From Microvelia longipes (Eukaryota > Arthropoda > Insecta > Hemiptera > Veliidae), in NCBI GenBank assembly GCA_018340805.1, contig JACMZG010001863.1, positions 54,731,762 through 54,795,761 of the forward strand: a DNA stretch of 64,000 bases. The letters are read 5' to 3'. Both the position numbers and the translations under genes were made by a program. This document shows, piece after piece, positions 21,590-32,114 of this stretch. Each line of letters starts with the position of its first letter. Position 1 is the first letter of the stretch. A model generated the notes under the pieces. That model was given only the letters and a program-made list of their open reading frames with translations. It was not told where the DNA came from and searched no databases.

Positions 21590-22490
21590 AAACTTATATA
21601 ATGTAAAAAGCACGGAAACACGCATCCAAAGGAAATTCGCCCGACATGCGGACCACCGCGCCAGAATTATTTTTAGTTGTAAACTTATATTAGGTAAAAA
21701 AAAACGATAAAAAATTATTGTCCCTACTAGGATTTGAACCCAGGTACTCTGGGTTTGAGAGCTCGCATCCAAAGGAAATTCGCCCGACATGCGGACCACC
21801 GCGCCAGAATTATTTTCTAGTTGTAAACTTATATTTAGTAAAAAAAAAACGATAAAAAATTATCGACCCTTCCAGGATGTGAACCCAGGTACCCTGAGTT
21901 TGAGTGGTCGTATTGACTCCGGACCACTGCCATTCAACTCAGAGGCCCAAAAAAACATTGAAAACGACACCCTACTCGAAATTTAATTTTCAACGACCGT
22001 AATGTTGGTTTTCTATATTTTTTGTGGTTTTTTCGACTTTTTGGTAACTTAAAGTGGTCGTATCGTCTTCGGACCGGTTTCATTCGATTCAGCGCCCAAA
22101 ATTACATAGAAAACGACACCCTACTCGAAATTTATTTTTTATCGACCTAAATTTTGGTTTTGGTAATTTACAATGGTTTTTTCGATTTTTTAGGTCACTT
22201 AGAGTGGTCGTATCGACTTTGGACCGGTTTCATTCGATTCAGCATCTCAAAAAACATAAATATTGACCTTTTTTGCGGCGAAAAATATTAACCCTGAATT
22301 TTCCGATTTTTTGAAAATTTCGCTGACTCAGCAAACCGGGTTTATGACGTCACAAAAACCTGGTTTTCAATAGGGTTCGTGTCCTCCCAAAGGTTGATTT
22401 TTGTACCAAGTTTGGTTAAAAAATATTAATCGTTCGAAAGATAGAGTGTTTACAAGAAAGTGTCTAGAAATACATATATTGTATATATTT
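21590..22490 (-). repeat. Tandem chain of tRNA-related composite repeats
   Basis: Two successive copies of the fold-back arm plus B box (GGATTTGAACCCAGGTAC at 21725; GATGTGAACCCAGGTACC at 21877), then three roughly 140-150-bp modules with TCGTATCG[AT]CTT[CT]GGACCGG and ACACCCTACTCGAAATTT, ending in a stretch with TTTATGACGTCAC and AAAGTGTCTAGAAATACATA. Confidence 0.65.
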
Positions 22491-22529
22491 ACTTAGAAAA
22501 CTTAAAAAGTTCAATGCGACGAATGTTTT

Positions 22530-22993
22530 ATTGATGTTATACTACGGATGGGCATTCCCTTATCTTCAAATCATTTTTATCATGGGGCCCGAGCACTGAG
22601 GCGAAAAGGGTTTTTATTTTACAAAAAAGATTAATTCGTTTAATTTTTAATATTGGCCCAAGGGAAACTTGTAAAAAGGCTTTTATAACAAACAAGATCA
22701 TAACATTCCGTCCTTAATTATTTTAGAGTCGTGTAAGCTAGTGAGAAAATATCCCAACAAATTCAAAACTCACTCCAGCGTGCACAATTTGACACTAGAA
22801 AAGTTGGATCTGTACCCAGTAAAATGTAGAACATCATTATTTTAAAGCGTCACCATTCAATCTGGCTATAAGTTGTTACAATAAACTACCTCACTCAGTT
22901 AGATCACTTGAAAAGATTAATTCTTTTATTAAAGAAACAAAAGAATATTTGATAGAAAATGCATATTATTCATTGCAGGATTTTATTGCATAA
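22530..22993 (+). pseudogene. CR1-like LINE, RT C-terminal remnant
   Basis: Three frames joined by frameshifts read as the C-terminal part of a CR1/Daphne/L2-type reverse transcriptase: ILQKRLIRLIFNIGPRETC, then PSLIILESCKLV with VHN and KCRTSLF, then SPFNLAISCYNKLPHSV and EYLIENAYYSLQDFIA followed by TAA at 22991. The order and spacing match the usual end of such proteins (IQKRxxR, YNxLP, Y-L... YS). Just downstream come TAA repeats and a TA tract, compatible with a microsatellite-like LINE tail. Palm motifs are missing; 5' truncation is usual for such copies. Confidence 0.7.
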
Positions 22994-23157
22994 TAAAATC
23001 CTATATTATATATTGTGCTTTTTTATATTGTTAGCTATGTGTGTTGTGTTATGTTTTTTATTAATTATTTGTGTATTATTTGACTTGTTATATACTTATT
23101 TATTAAGTCACTTAACCAATAAGAATAATATAATAATATAATTAATAATAATAATAA

Positions 23158-23159
<2 letters not shown>

Positions 23160-23250
<91 letters not shown>

Positions 23251-23372
23251 GCGAAATGTATTTTTTCGTCATTAGGGACCTCTGAAACGGATTTGTGTCG
23301 TGGTCCGAGGTTCGAATTCCGCCATGACGCCTATCCCATTAGCCGAATTCCCAAAGGAAATTCGCTAAAAGA
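23160..23372 (+). repeat. TA microsatellite with conserved tail, copy 3
   Basis: TA tract 23161-23242, then GTCTCGCGAAATGTATTTTT, CCTCTGAAACGGATTTGTGT, GGTCCGAGGTTCGAATTCC (a good B box) and CCCAAAGGAAATTCGC. Confidence 0.8.
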
Positions 23373-23399
23373 AGTACAGAGACTGTATGATTAAAATAG

Positions 23400-23835
23400 T
23401 TAAAAATTGTTTATTTGAGTCTAAAAGTGTTGTCTTTTCTGACTGATGATGATTTGAGCCTGAAATTGTGTCTTTTCGGGCTGATAGTAGTAGATTTGAG
23501 CCTAAAATTGGTGTCTTTTCGGATTAATAGTAGTTGATTTGAGCCGGAAACTGGAGTCTTTTCGGACTAATAGTTGTTGATTTGAGCCTAAAATTGGTGT
23601 ATTTTCGGACTAATAGTTGTTGATTTAAGCCTAAAATTAGTGTCTTTTCGGACTAATAGTTGTTGATTTAAGCCTAAAATTAGTGTCTTTTCGGACTAAT
23701 AGTTGTTGATTTGAGCCTATAATTGGTGTCTTTTCGGACTAATAATTGTTGATTTGAGCCTAAAATTGGTGTCTTTTCGGACTAATAGTTGTTAATTTGA
23801 GCCTAAAATTTGCGTCTTTTCGAATTGATAGTATT
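23400..23835. repeat. 43-bp satellite, about ten copies
   Basis: Unit includes TTGATTTGAGCCTAAAATTG and GTCTTTTCGGACTAATAG. Copies are most alike in the middle of the array and decay toward both ends. Confidence 0.95.
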
Positions 23836-23839
23836 GAAT

Positions 23840-24775
23840 AACCAGATAGTTCAATGACCTAGTTTCTAATATTTAACATGTTTCAGTACAAATATGTACC
23901 GATTAAAGTTATATATGTATAAGGCATATAACAATTCTTATATGTTTAAATGAGGCGCCATTTTGATACGTTTTTCTTAATAAACAGAAAATCTTATCAG
24001 TTCGTCCTGTCATCGGACTTGATTTTGTGCCAAGTTTTATTTAAATTGAATCAAAAGAGTGTTTACAAGAACTGTGCACATCTATTCACATATCTCGAGT
24101 ACATGGCAGTTATGAAAAAGATGGTATGTTTGTTTGCTAATATAATACTTTCCTCCCCATGAAGGAGGTATCGAAGCAATATAAACTGAGTTCAAAACAG
24201 AGAATATTCTATAAATACATCTTAAATACAAACACGTAAAAATAAACCAAAGAAAATTTTAATCAAGTATAGCCAGCAAAGTGGCAAATCCTACTCGTGT
24301 CTCACTAATAAAATAAAAAAGACTCCCACAGATTACGAACGAATAAATTAATATGTGCTAAATTAAAACAACATAAAAACCGAGGGGAAAAATCCCTCTC
24401 ACGTTTAACTGATACTATAACGAGGGTGTCAGTAATACCAACATAAAGGAAAAATATAAATCTAAGAATAAATACCAATATATTAGGAGCAGTGTTGCAA
24501 CATGCAGTCTGACAAACATGACATCTCTTTGTCGAGGCAAATCACTATATTTTATTACGTTTCTCATTTTCTTTATTTTCAGCGTTTAATGTGATTTTCG
24601 TTAGAGTCGTGTTTTTATTGACAATCTTCTTTTTTTTCATTAAAACAGCTGGTGGTCATAGCTCAGGATTTTAATTTGTTTTTTATATTTTTATAGTTGT
24701 TTTTAATACTTTGTTTTTTTTTTATTTTATAATGTGAGATATAACATATATATCATACCACAAACAGTTGCACTG
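23840..24775. other. No gene recognised
   Basis: AT-rich; only short chance frames. Confidence 0.6.
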
Positions 24776-24783
24776 GTTAGACT

Positions 24784-25096
24784 CATAGAGATATTATTAC
24801 TAGAGGAGCCCTATAAGTTAAACTTTAAACATCGAAAAAGTAACCTGAACACCTTCGCTTATAAATAAAATCAAATAATCAGTACATTATTTCAATAAAC
24901 TATATAGTTGAACGTTAAAAATACAAATCAAAACACACAAAAATGTGCGGGAAGCCGAAATGAAATGATTTATTATAACCTTAACTCACTCTTTATGGAG
25001 GTTGCTATAAGGTTACACAAAGCCCCTGAGAGCTCCAAAGAGATGATTCCTGCCTCTCAATGTATTCTGAAAGGCTATGCCTCTTTTAGTGTAATG
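24784..25096. mobile_element. hAT-type MITE, family A, reverse orientation
   Basis: Left end CATAGAGATATTATTACTAG, right end decayed. Flanks GTTAGACT (24776-24783) and TTTAGACT (25097-25104) match at 7 of 8 positions, which places the right end although its repeat is eroded. Confidence 0.75.
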
Positions 25097-25434
25097 TTTA
25101 GACTAAAAAAAATCATTACGATTGATGCATTTGTTTAGCTTTGAAGTGCAACTAAGACCGTTACTACAATCAATATGTATGTGCTTGACACTAAGTATGT
25201 CATTGCATAGTCAACATTTTGGCAGTTCTTGGTCTCTCGTAAAAAGATATCGGTGTGTCAGTCGAGAGGGTCCGAGTCTTAATCTTGTGTCCAAGCCATA
25301 AGTGTTATAACATGGCTAAATGTGTAGCACCAAACAGGCGCGGATCTAGCCAAAATTATTGAGGGCTTAGTATAACTCAATTAATTTCGCATCAGGGTGC
25401 AGATGGTATGTATGTCCAAAAAATATGCGTACAT

Positions 25435-25444
25435 ACATATATAT

Positions 25445-25482
<38 letters not shown>

Positions 25483-25495
25483 CTATATATATACG
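25435..25495. repeat. TA microsatellite
   Basis: Short TA tract flanked by GTACATACATA and TACGTTGGATAA. Confidence 0.9.
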
Positions 25496-25539
25496 TTGGA
25501 TAATATATATTATATAATTTTGTATACATATATGTATAC

Positions 25540-25870
25540 GTCTAGGTCAATGACTTCTGCGATATCTGTTAGGTTCAGTATTGCTAGGTTCAATATTCTC
25601 TTGTTCCGCCCTCAGGACAAAAATGGCTTCCACGGAACATAAGCGAGCTTAGCAGGTTTGCAAAGGGCCTGGAAGGTCTTTTTATAGTTGTATGCATTCT
25701 AAAACGATTGGAACCAGTTTTTGCTCAATCGGACCATTCCAAGTAGCGTTATTGGCAAATAACTTAATTATGACGTCATCAGCTATTAAAATTTAAAAAA
25801 AATGGGCACGGAGCACTTTTCACGGAAACTTTTCCTTATCACATCGGATTTGCTACGTTCATCACCCCTA
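25540..25870. repeat. Diverged dispersed repeat, ending in the ATGGGCACGG block
   Basis: GACGTCATCAGCTATTAAAA, then ATGGGCACGGAGCACTTTTC and ATCGGATTTGCTACGTTCAT, as in the copies at 36000 and 5600. Confidence 0.45.
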
Positions 25871-26405
25871 ATAAGTTTTAAAGAGTGATTTCGCAAGTCG
25901 CATGACACTTGAATTATCGTCATATGCTCAAAACTTAAGGCTCCTCGACAAACTGGAGCAAGTAAGGAAATTCAAAACCTTGCTGTTTTTATTTAGACTT
26001 TAATGATTATTACTTTCTTTCTAAATGTCACTTAATTTATGAAAGCTCATTAGTACAATAAATTATAATTTAAATGTAATTAAAAAACTGGATGAACCTA
26101 AGATTTTCTAAATGAACAAGAGTATTCATACTCGTAAATAATATCTGTAATAATAAATTAATACAATTTATTACTGTTTAAAATCTCCAGCTTACAGACG
26201 CCAGACTGTCTAAGGCTCCGCATTTTTTATGTTGTTAGTTAAATATACGCATCCGTATTGTATGGCAGACGCGTAAAAAACTCATTGCAAAAAAAAAATA
26301 CAATGTAAACTTATCTCATTGAATTATTTAAAAAAATGTGCATACAGAAAGAAATGATGAAATGCCAAATATAAAAAAAACGTAAAATAAATTATTTATA
26401 CCTAC

Positions 26406-26480
26406 AACTCTAAATACAAAAAAGACGTTCCGCAAGGATTACATCTGGGTCCAATATTTTTCACACTCCTACTACACTAG
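26406..26480 (+). pseudogene. Short LINE RT fragment (PQG block)
   Basis: Twenty-four codons then TAG read NSKYKKDVPQGLHLGPIFF plus TLLLH. This matches the conserved GVPQGSVLGPLLFLLYI block of LINE reverse transcriptases. Nothing else nearby is recognisable in frame. The match is short, but the block is distinctive. Confidence 0.5.
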
Positions 26481-26987
26481 TGAAATTATTTCAATGTATT
26501 TTCTTTATTTGTAAACTTTATTTTGAAAACTCATTTGATTAATAATTATACTTGCACAAAAATTAACATTTACTTTTAAATAAAATTAAAACTTTCTCAT
26601 GGTTTAATATAAGATTTTAAAGAATGGGTTTCGTCTATAATAGTAAGTCTGCCAAATGCATTTTTAAAAAGTGCATTCCCACGTGTTGGTTGATAGTTTG
26701 TAAAAGAATACTATGAATGAATATGCTAGACAGATTTTTTTTATTTATTTAGTGAATGTGACTTTGCAATCACACGTTTTGATTGGTCTGTATTTTACAA
26801 GTTTTTATACCGTTGGCTCTAATATTAGTTATAAAATATAGATAATATATGCTCTAAAAGCATATAAAATATAGATTTTACTTACATTTAGGCAATCATA
26901 TATGAAATTAAATATATTTGACAAGAAGTAGCATTAATCACATTGAAAACAATTCAGTTTTTTTAGTAGGGCAAAAAAACAATTATA

Positions 26988-27180
26988 TGTTGACCAATAT
27001 AATTGTGCGAGAGACACCTAGGAAATGTAACTAGCAAAAAGCAATGCAACATCTGACATTACGTCAAGCCATCAATAATGACGAATGATGGAACAGTTCC
27101 CAGATGTAGCATTGCATTTTGCTTGTTACATTTCCTATAGGTGTCTCTCGCACAATTATATTGTGTCAACTATTCATGTT
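26988..27180. mobile_element. Fold-back element (ATTGTGCGAGAGACACC family)
   Basis: Left arm ATTGTGCGAGAGACACCTAG with GGAAATGTAAC, right arm GTTACATTTCC with GGTGTCTCTCGCACAATTAT; arms about 75 bp. The right flank continues TCAACTATTCATGTTTTGCA, also found at 29158 and 39378. Confidence 0.75.
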
Positions 27181-27199
27181 TTGCAAAACACGGTAGTAT

Positions 27200-28925
27200 C
27201 AAATGATATATGTTTTGCTTGCTTTGACAAATTATATATGTTAACTTTTTTTGAGAACAAAAAAATTATCTTTGACTTCCTACTTTCTGTACAAACGCAG
27301 CATGACATGCAAATACAAATACTAAGTCTTCGGCCCATAACATGCTACAAGGTGTCGGCCTCTCGAGCTTCATATTGGTCCTGATGCAACAAAATCTTGT
27401 CAAAAGCATTGATGGCTCGACTATTGATCTAGCTCTGTTCAAGAGCTACTGAGAGCTCTCATCATCAAATTATATTAAAGATAAATATTCCGAAATTTAT
27501 TTTAAGAATATAAAATTATATTTTATACATTGTAAACTATAAATTCTTATGTGGTGAAAATAAAGAAATTTATTATTATTATTATGTTGCTTTATAACAT
27601 TAATTTTTTGTTAATAAATTAACTATATTATTAATAATGTGTGATCTGCTTGATGGTTGCAACCACGTCTGAGGCTGATAAGTCGGCGTAGCATAGCATC
27701 ACATTTTTTTGGCTTTGTAACCTAGTGTTTTACAAAGAATATAATAGTTAGGGAATGTCGGAATGTATACGAGAGCGTCAGACAGAAATTGGGACTGAAG
27801 TCGAGTGCTGGCATCTAGCGGCATCTCTGAGACTGATTCTCCTTACTATTTTCCACACTTTTTTAAGTTAGTATAATGAAATCTACTTATTCTTTTTTTA
27901 CCATTTTAACGACACGAGTATTTGTTTAAAATTGGTCATTATTATAAAGCAAATAGTTGGATTAATCAGTTTAGCGGCGAAAGTTGTTTGCTGAAAACAA
28001 GACGACTGTAGTGCATTCTTGTAGTTGATTGGTGAAACTACCAAAGTGCATACTAGCGCTCCTGTTAACTGGCTACAGAACTAACCTTTCCGTGTCCGAA
28101 ATATTAAATGTCAGGATCATTCTTCTTAATCTATATATTCTTTGGTGTTTTATATGAGTATTAATTATTATAATTCTATCAAAGATAAAAAAATATTACT
28201 ACTTTTTTTGGAATATAAAACTAGGATAAATAAACTACTTTCATATTACGAACTAATTCTAACAACTTTGGTCTTTCAATCCTAAAAAAATAGAAAAGAG
28301 ACAGTGCGATGATTGTCACAAATAGTTAAAGTAAAAGTTGTGATAACAGAGTGTGTTTCCCCAAAGGAAGTATAATATGGCCAATTTCCCTCCCTATTGG
28401 ATTGATCGCATATGTCTCTACACGAACAACTTTCCTCCCGAAATAAAAACATTTAGCTAAAGAGAGGAGTAACAGGGAATGAAGATCTAATATCACAGAT
28501 GTGGCCCTTGCTAAGTTGATTAATCACACGGAAGGGATTGTGGTACCAGGGGTCTCGGCATCACAGTGGTCTATAGTCTCCCTTCAAGTGTTTTATTAGC
28601 CTTACACTTTTCACTTGTCTGTGGTTGTCGCGTCGTCCCATTGACTCCCTACAGTTTAAGAGCCAGATGCTTTAAACGCTTCCTTTTGGTTTTAACCTGA
28701 AACAATGATATTAAATAAAACTGAGTTGAAAGTTAATCAAGTTAACTAAGTAATCAAGATTTTTAAAAAACTCTTTTTTCGACTAACCAAAGGAAAACCG
28801 AGCTTTTGATTAGCTTATATTTCAAATTAATACATTTATTTTAGCGAATTTAATTTAATTTTTATTTCACTAATTTCATTTCCTATCACATCTAGTTGTT
28901 TACTATGTATATGTAGTTTTAAATT
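27200..28925. other. No gene recognised
   Basis: AT-rich with patches of more even composition (27650-27850 and 28280-28690) that have no clear coding frame. Confidence 0.5.
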
Positions 28926-28929
28926 AATT

Positions 28930-29140
28930 TTTTGTTATAGTTTTTAAATATGTATATGTCCAGTTATTTAACAAAGCATGTCTTGTTTTTTTTTTTTAAC
29001 TATGTTGGTACATTTTTTTAACGGGGTATGCCTAGTTTTTAATTATGTATGTCCAGTTATTTAACGAAGAATGTCTATTTTTTATCTATGTATGTCCAGT
29101 TATTTAACAAAGAATGTCTAGTTTTTTAACTATGTTCGTA
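28930..29140. repeat. Minisatellite, roughly 45-bp unit
   Basis: Four to five copies of TATGTCCAGTTATTTAAC plus AAGAATGTCTAGTTTTT. Imperfect. Confidence 0.8.
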
Positions 29141-29169
29141 CATGAGATTGTGCCAACTATTCATGTTTT

Positions 29170-29295
29170 GCAAAATATAATATTTAGCAAAACTTTCGGG
29201 ACTTTTGAAACAGATTTTGGTTACACTCGTGGGTCCAACTCTTCACATAACGTCAATTTCGTTAGCGAATTGTTTCTAACAGAAAGTTTTTAAGA
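29170..29295 (+). repeat. Tail of the TA-tract repeat, without TA tract
   Basis: CTTTCGGGACTTTTGAAACAG, TGGGTCCAACTCTTCAC and TTTCGTTAGCGAATTGTTTC match the tail of the copies at 17860, 19570 and 23250. Diverged. Confidence 0.5.
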
Positions 29296-29299
29296 GCTA

Positions 29300-31045
29300 G
29301 GAATGAAAACTAGGAAAGCAGACCTGGATCCAGGTCAGACAAGCAATTCATTTTGATGAAATACTTAGATTTTATTATCCGTGATAAAAAAAAGATAATA
29401 TACCACACCGACAAAAGACTTTAGAAAAATGTTTATTAAGATTTAGATTTGTCGAATTACTTTTACAAGGCAGTTTAGTGGATTATCCTAATGTTTGAAC
29501 AATATTCCAAACAAGTTTAAACAAACTGTAAAGATAACAAGTAATCGAATGTGAGCTGGAGATGAAACGAGCCGCTTCAACCTCTGATATTTGACATCGA
29601 TTCAAGTATCTATAAAATTCATTCTTTTAGACATTTAATGAACCGTTATTTGATTAAGAACATCCTTCAGGAATTTATTAACGCCACGCTCATAGTGTCT
29701 TTAAAAGCTTTTTATTTATACTTAAGCTTTATTTGGCACAAGCTAGCATTTATAATAGTGATAAACCTATACGTTAATATTATTCAAATTCTAAATGAGT
29801 AATACCTACACTTATTTTTCATTAACTCAAGATATAACCCGATTTATTGAAAAATTGGATCATCGACGTATACCAGTATCGTTTCATTGTTTCCTTTGCT
29901 TTCCTGCCTCCTAGAAGGAGAAGGCTTGTTCAATTGCATTGAACAAGCCAAAACCCCCCCCCCCCCCTTCAGACAGGAAAATCAAAAAAACTCATAAAAG
30001 AAGAAAACGTATAAGTGTCGTATTTTATGTTTATTCGGCTGCTAAATGGAATGAACGTGGTCTTTTAAAAAATATAATTTTGCTTAACAACAAATCGTTG
30101 AAAGCCTGGTATCGAAATGGTCTACTACTGAGTAAATGACTTGACTAAATAAAGAGTATTATTTCTTTCGGAGTTTACTGAAATTTAAGCTTTATAACTA
30201 TTAATATTATAAATAGGTATTTAATTACTAATACAGTAAGTTAGATTTCAGTTAAACATTGGTAATAGTAATAAGTTTGTGCCATATGTCTAAATTGATA
30301 AAAAGATGGGAACTGATAGAATTCTCGCGAAAATAATATCTAAAACACAACACATAAACAAAAATAAACTTTAAAAACAATATTGGTTGGATGAGATCTA
30401 ATATCCTCAGCGGGAAAAGAAAAATAAAATCATTTGTCAAGCTCCGCTGTACCAGTTGTTCCAAGTTGGAAAAATATAAAAAATGCTGGGGATGGGATAA
30501 ACTAAAAAAAAAGAATGCGGGAAATCGTGGGGAGGGGGGGGGGGAGCAAATGCGAAACATTGCCTGGAAAAACCGGTGACAACCTTGGCCAAGTCTTTTG
30601 TTCTTGTACTGGATGGACAGATTAACAAGAGAAACTCTCTAATCTTTTATATCTTCTTTCATTTTTTCAGTTTTTAATGCGGAAACTTTTTTTCTTCCGA
30701 AAGAACGTTTTGGTTCCATTTATCACGGAATTTTTTGCTCCGGTCTTTTGTCTCGGTTTGTTTAGGTTTTTGTTTGTGGGAAGTTTTTTTTCGATAAAAA
30801 TCCTTTTGTAGCGTTGAGTAGTTTTTCTTTGTTAATTAAATTTTATACGCCGATGATCTGTTGAGGAAAAACACCTCGAAGTGAAACTGTGAAAATTTTA
30901 TACTCCTTACCAAATCTCCTCCTCCACCAGTATGCGTTTAGCAATTACATTGGAAACTTACGAATTTATTTCTACCTTGCAGTTAATTTAATGGTTAATT
31001 TAATGGCTTAATCAGAAACAGCGAAAATTAATGAGGTCATATCTA
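29300..31045. other. No gene recognised
   Basis: AT-rich. Poly-C run at 29956-29967 and poly-G at 30534-30543; frames across these are artefacts of the runs. Confidence 0.6.
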
Positions 31046-31047
31046 AC

Positions 31048-31379
31048 ACAAGTTAAAGAATTAATTAAAGCAACCAACGATACTTGCTATAGTAAATGTT
31101 GATCCCTGGACAAGTTTCGGCGTAACGTAATCAACATCTCGCGGGTCAACACCCGCACTCAACCAATATCCAGGTTAACCAACAAGGTTCTATGTGTGAA
31201 TAACTTCTAGTCTTATCGAGCAGCTCCAGTTCTCTAAAGAGAGGGAGTGAGGTTTATATAAAGAAGTGGCTATCTGAATTAGGATCGTGACTCCAAAGTG
31301 GTTGATGATGGCGTTAAACCGAATCCAGTCTCGGTATATTCATATCTAACAGCAAGTATCGACGGTAGCTGATTCTTCA
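31048..31379. mobile_element. Older copy of the Penelope-like palindromic repeat
   Basis: Left ACCAACGATACTTGCTATAG and right AACAGCAAGTATCGACGGTA arms face each other; the left arm, read on the minus strand, has ACGTTACGCCGAAACTTGTC CAGGG (split here), the right has GATGATGGCGTTAAACCG. Core bases are changed, so it is decayed. Confidence 0.5.
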
Positions 31380-31674
31380 AGAAGCAGTGAAATCATATTC
31401 TCTGTACAAGGGGTGTATGAAAGAAATATTATATTACAGCAGGTTATTTAATACAACAATCAACGAATTGAAAGTTATGAAGGTTTAATAAGTTCCAACA
31501 TATTGACTGCATCCTGCAGTACCACTTTACCCTTATGTTAATTCATGTTGCATTAACTAAACCATGATATGGATTAAGAACACGATTGGGATGATTTGTA
31601 GCCTGCCTACCCTCATCCTTTCCTATTAAAACCTATTTTTTCTTTCGAATTATAAAAATATTGCTACATGTTAC

Positions 31675-31965
31675 ATTATATTTTAAGTATAAGATAGTAA
31701 AGTATATGATAGTAAAGTATAAGAGAGTAAAGTATAAGATAGTAAAGTATAAGATAGTAAAGTATAAGATAGAAAAGTATAAGAGAGTAAAGTATAAGAT
31801 AGAAAGTATAAGAGAAAAGTATAAGATAGAAAATATAAGAGATAAAGTAAAGAGAGTAAAAGTATAAAGAGTAAAGAGAAAAGTATAAGATAGAAAAGTA
31901 TAAGAGAGTAAAGTATAAGATAGTAAATTATAAGGTAGTAAAGTATAAGAGAGTAAAGTCTAAAA
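31675..31965. repeat. 15-bp minisatellite (GTAAAGTATAAGATA)
   Basis: About 18 copies alternating AGATA and AGAGA endings. The open frame across it is a by-product of the 15-bp period. Confidence 0.9.
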
Positions 31966-31984
31966 AATATATTACTATCTGAGT

Positions 31985-32110
31985 ATTACTATCAACTTGT
32001 ATATTCTGAGGACGAGCGAAGCGTGTCCGAAATAGGGAGGATGAGCGTAGCGAATCCGATTTGATGAGGAAAAGTTTCGAGGTACCCTGTACCCGATGTT
32101 TTTCTATGAT
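31985..32110. repeat. Dispersed repeat end piece (GAGCGTAGCGAATCCGAT)
   Basis: GGATGAGCGTAGCGAATCCG and AAAGTTTCGAGGTACCCTGT are the reverse complement of blocks at 36010-36060 and 5640-5690. Confidence 0.55.
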
Positions 32111-32114
32111 ATTA

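Noticed and set aside
23446..23475. CTGATGA followed by GAAA in the 43-bp satellite, hammerhead-like
   Set aside because: No stem II or stem I pairing, and the motif is absent from the other repeat units.
27085..27384. 99-codon plus-strand frame
   Set aside because: Its first third lies in a fold-back arm and the rest has no recognisable feature.
30252..30628. Overlapping minus-strand frames with proline runs
   Set aside because: Prolines come from a poly-G run on the plus strand.
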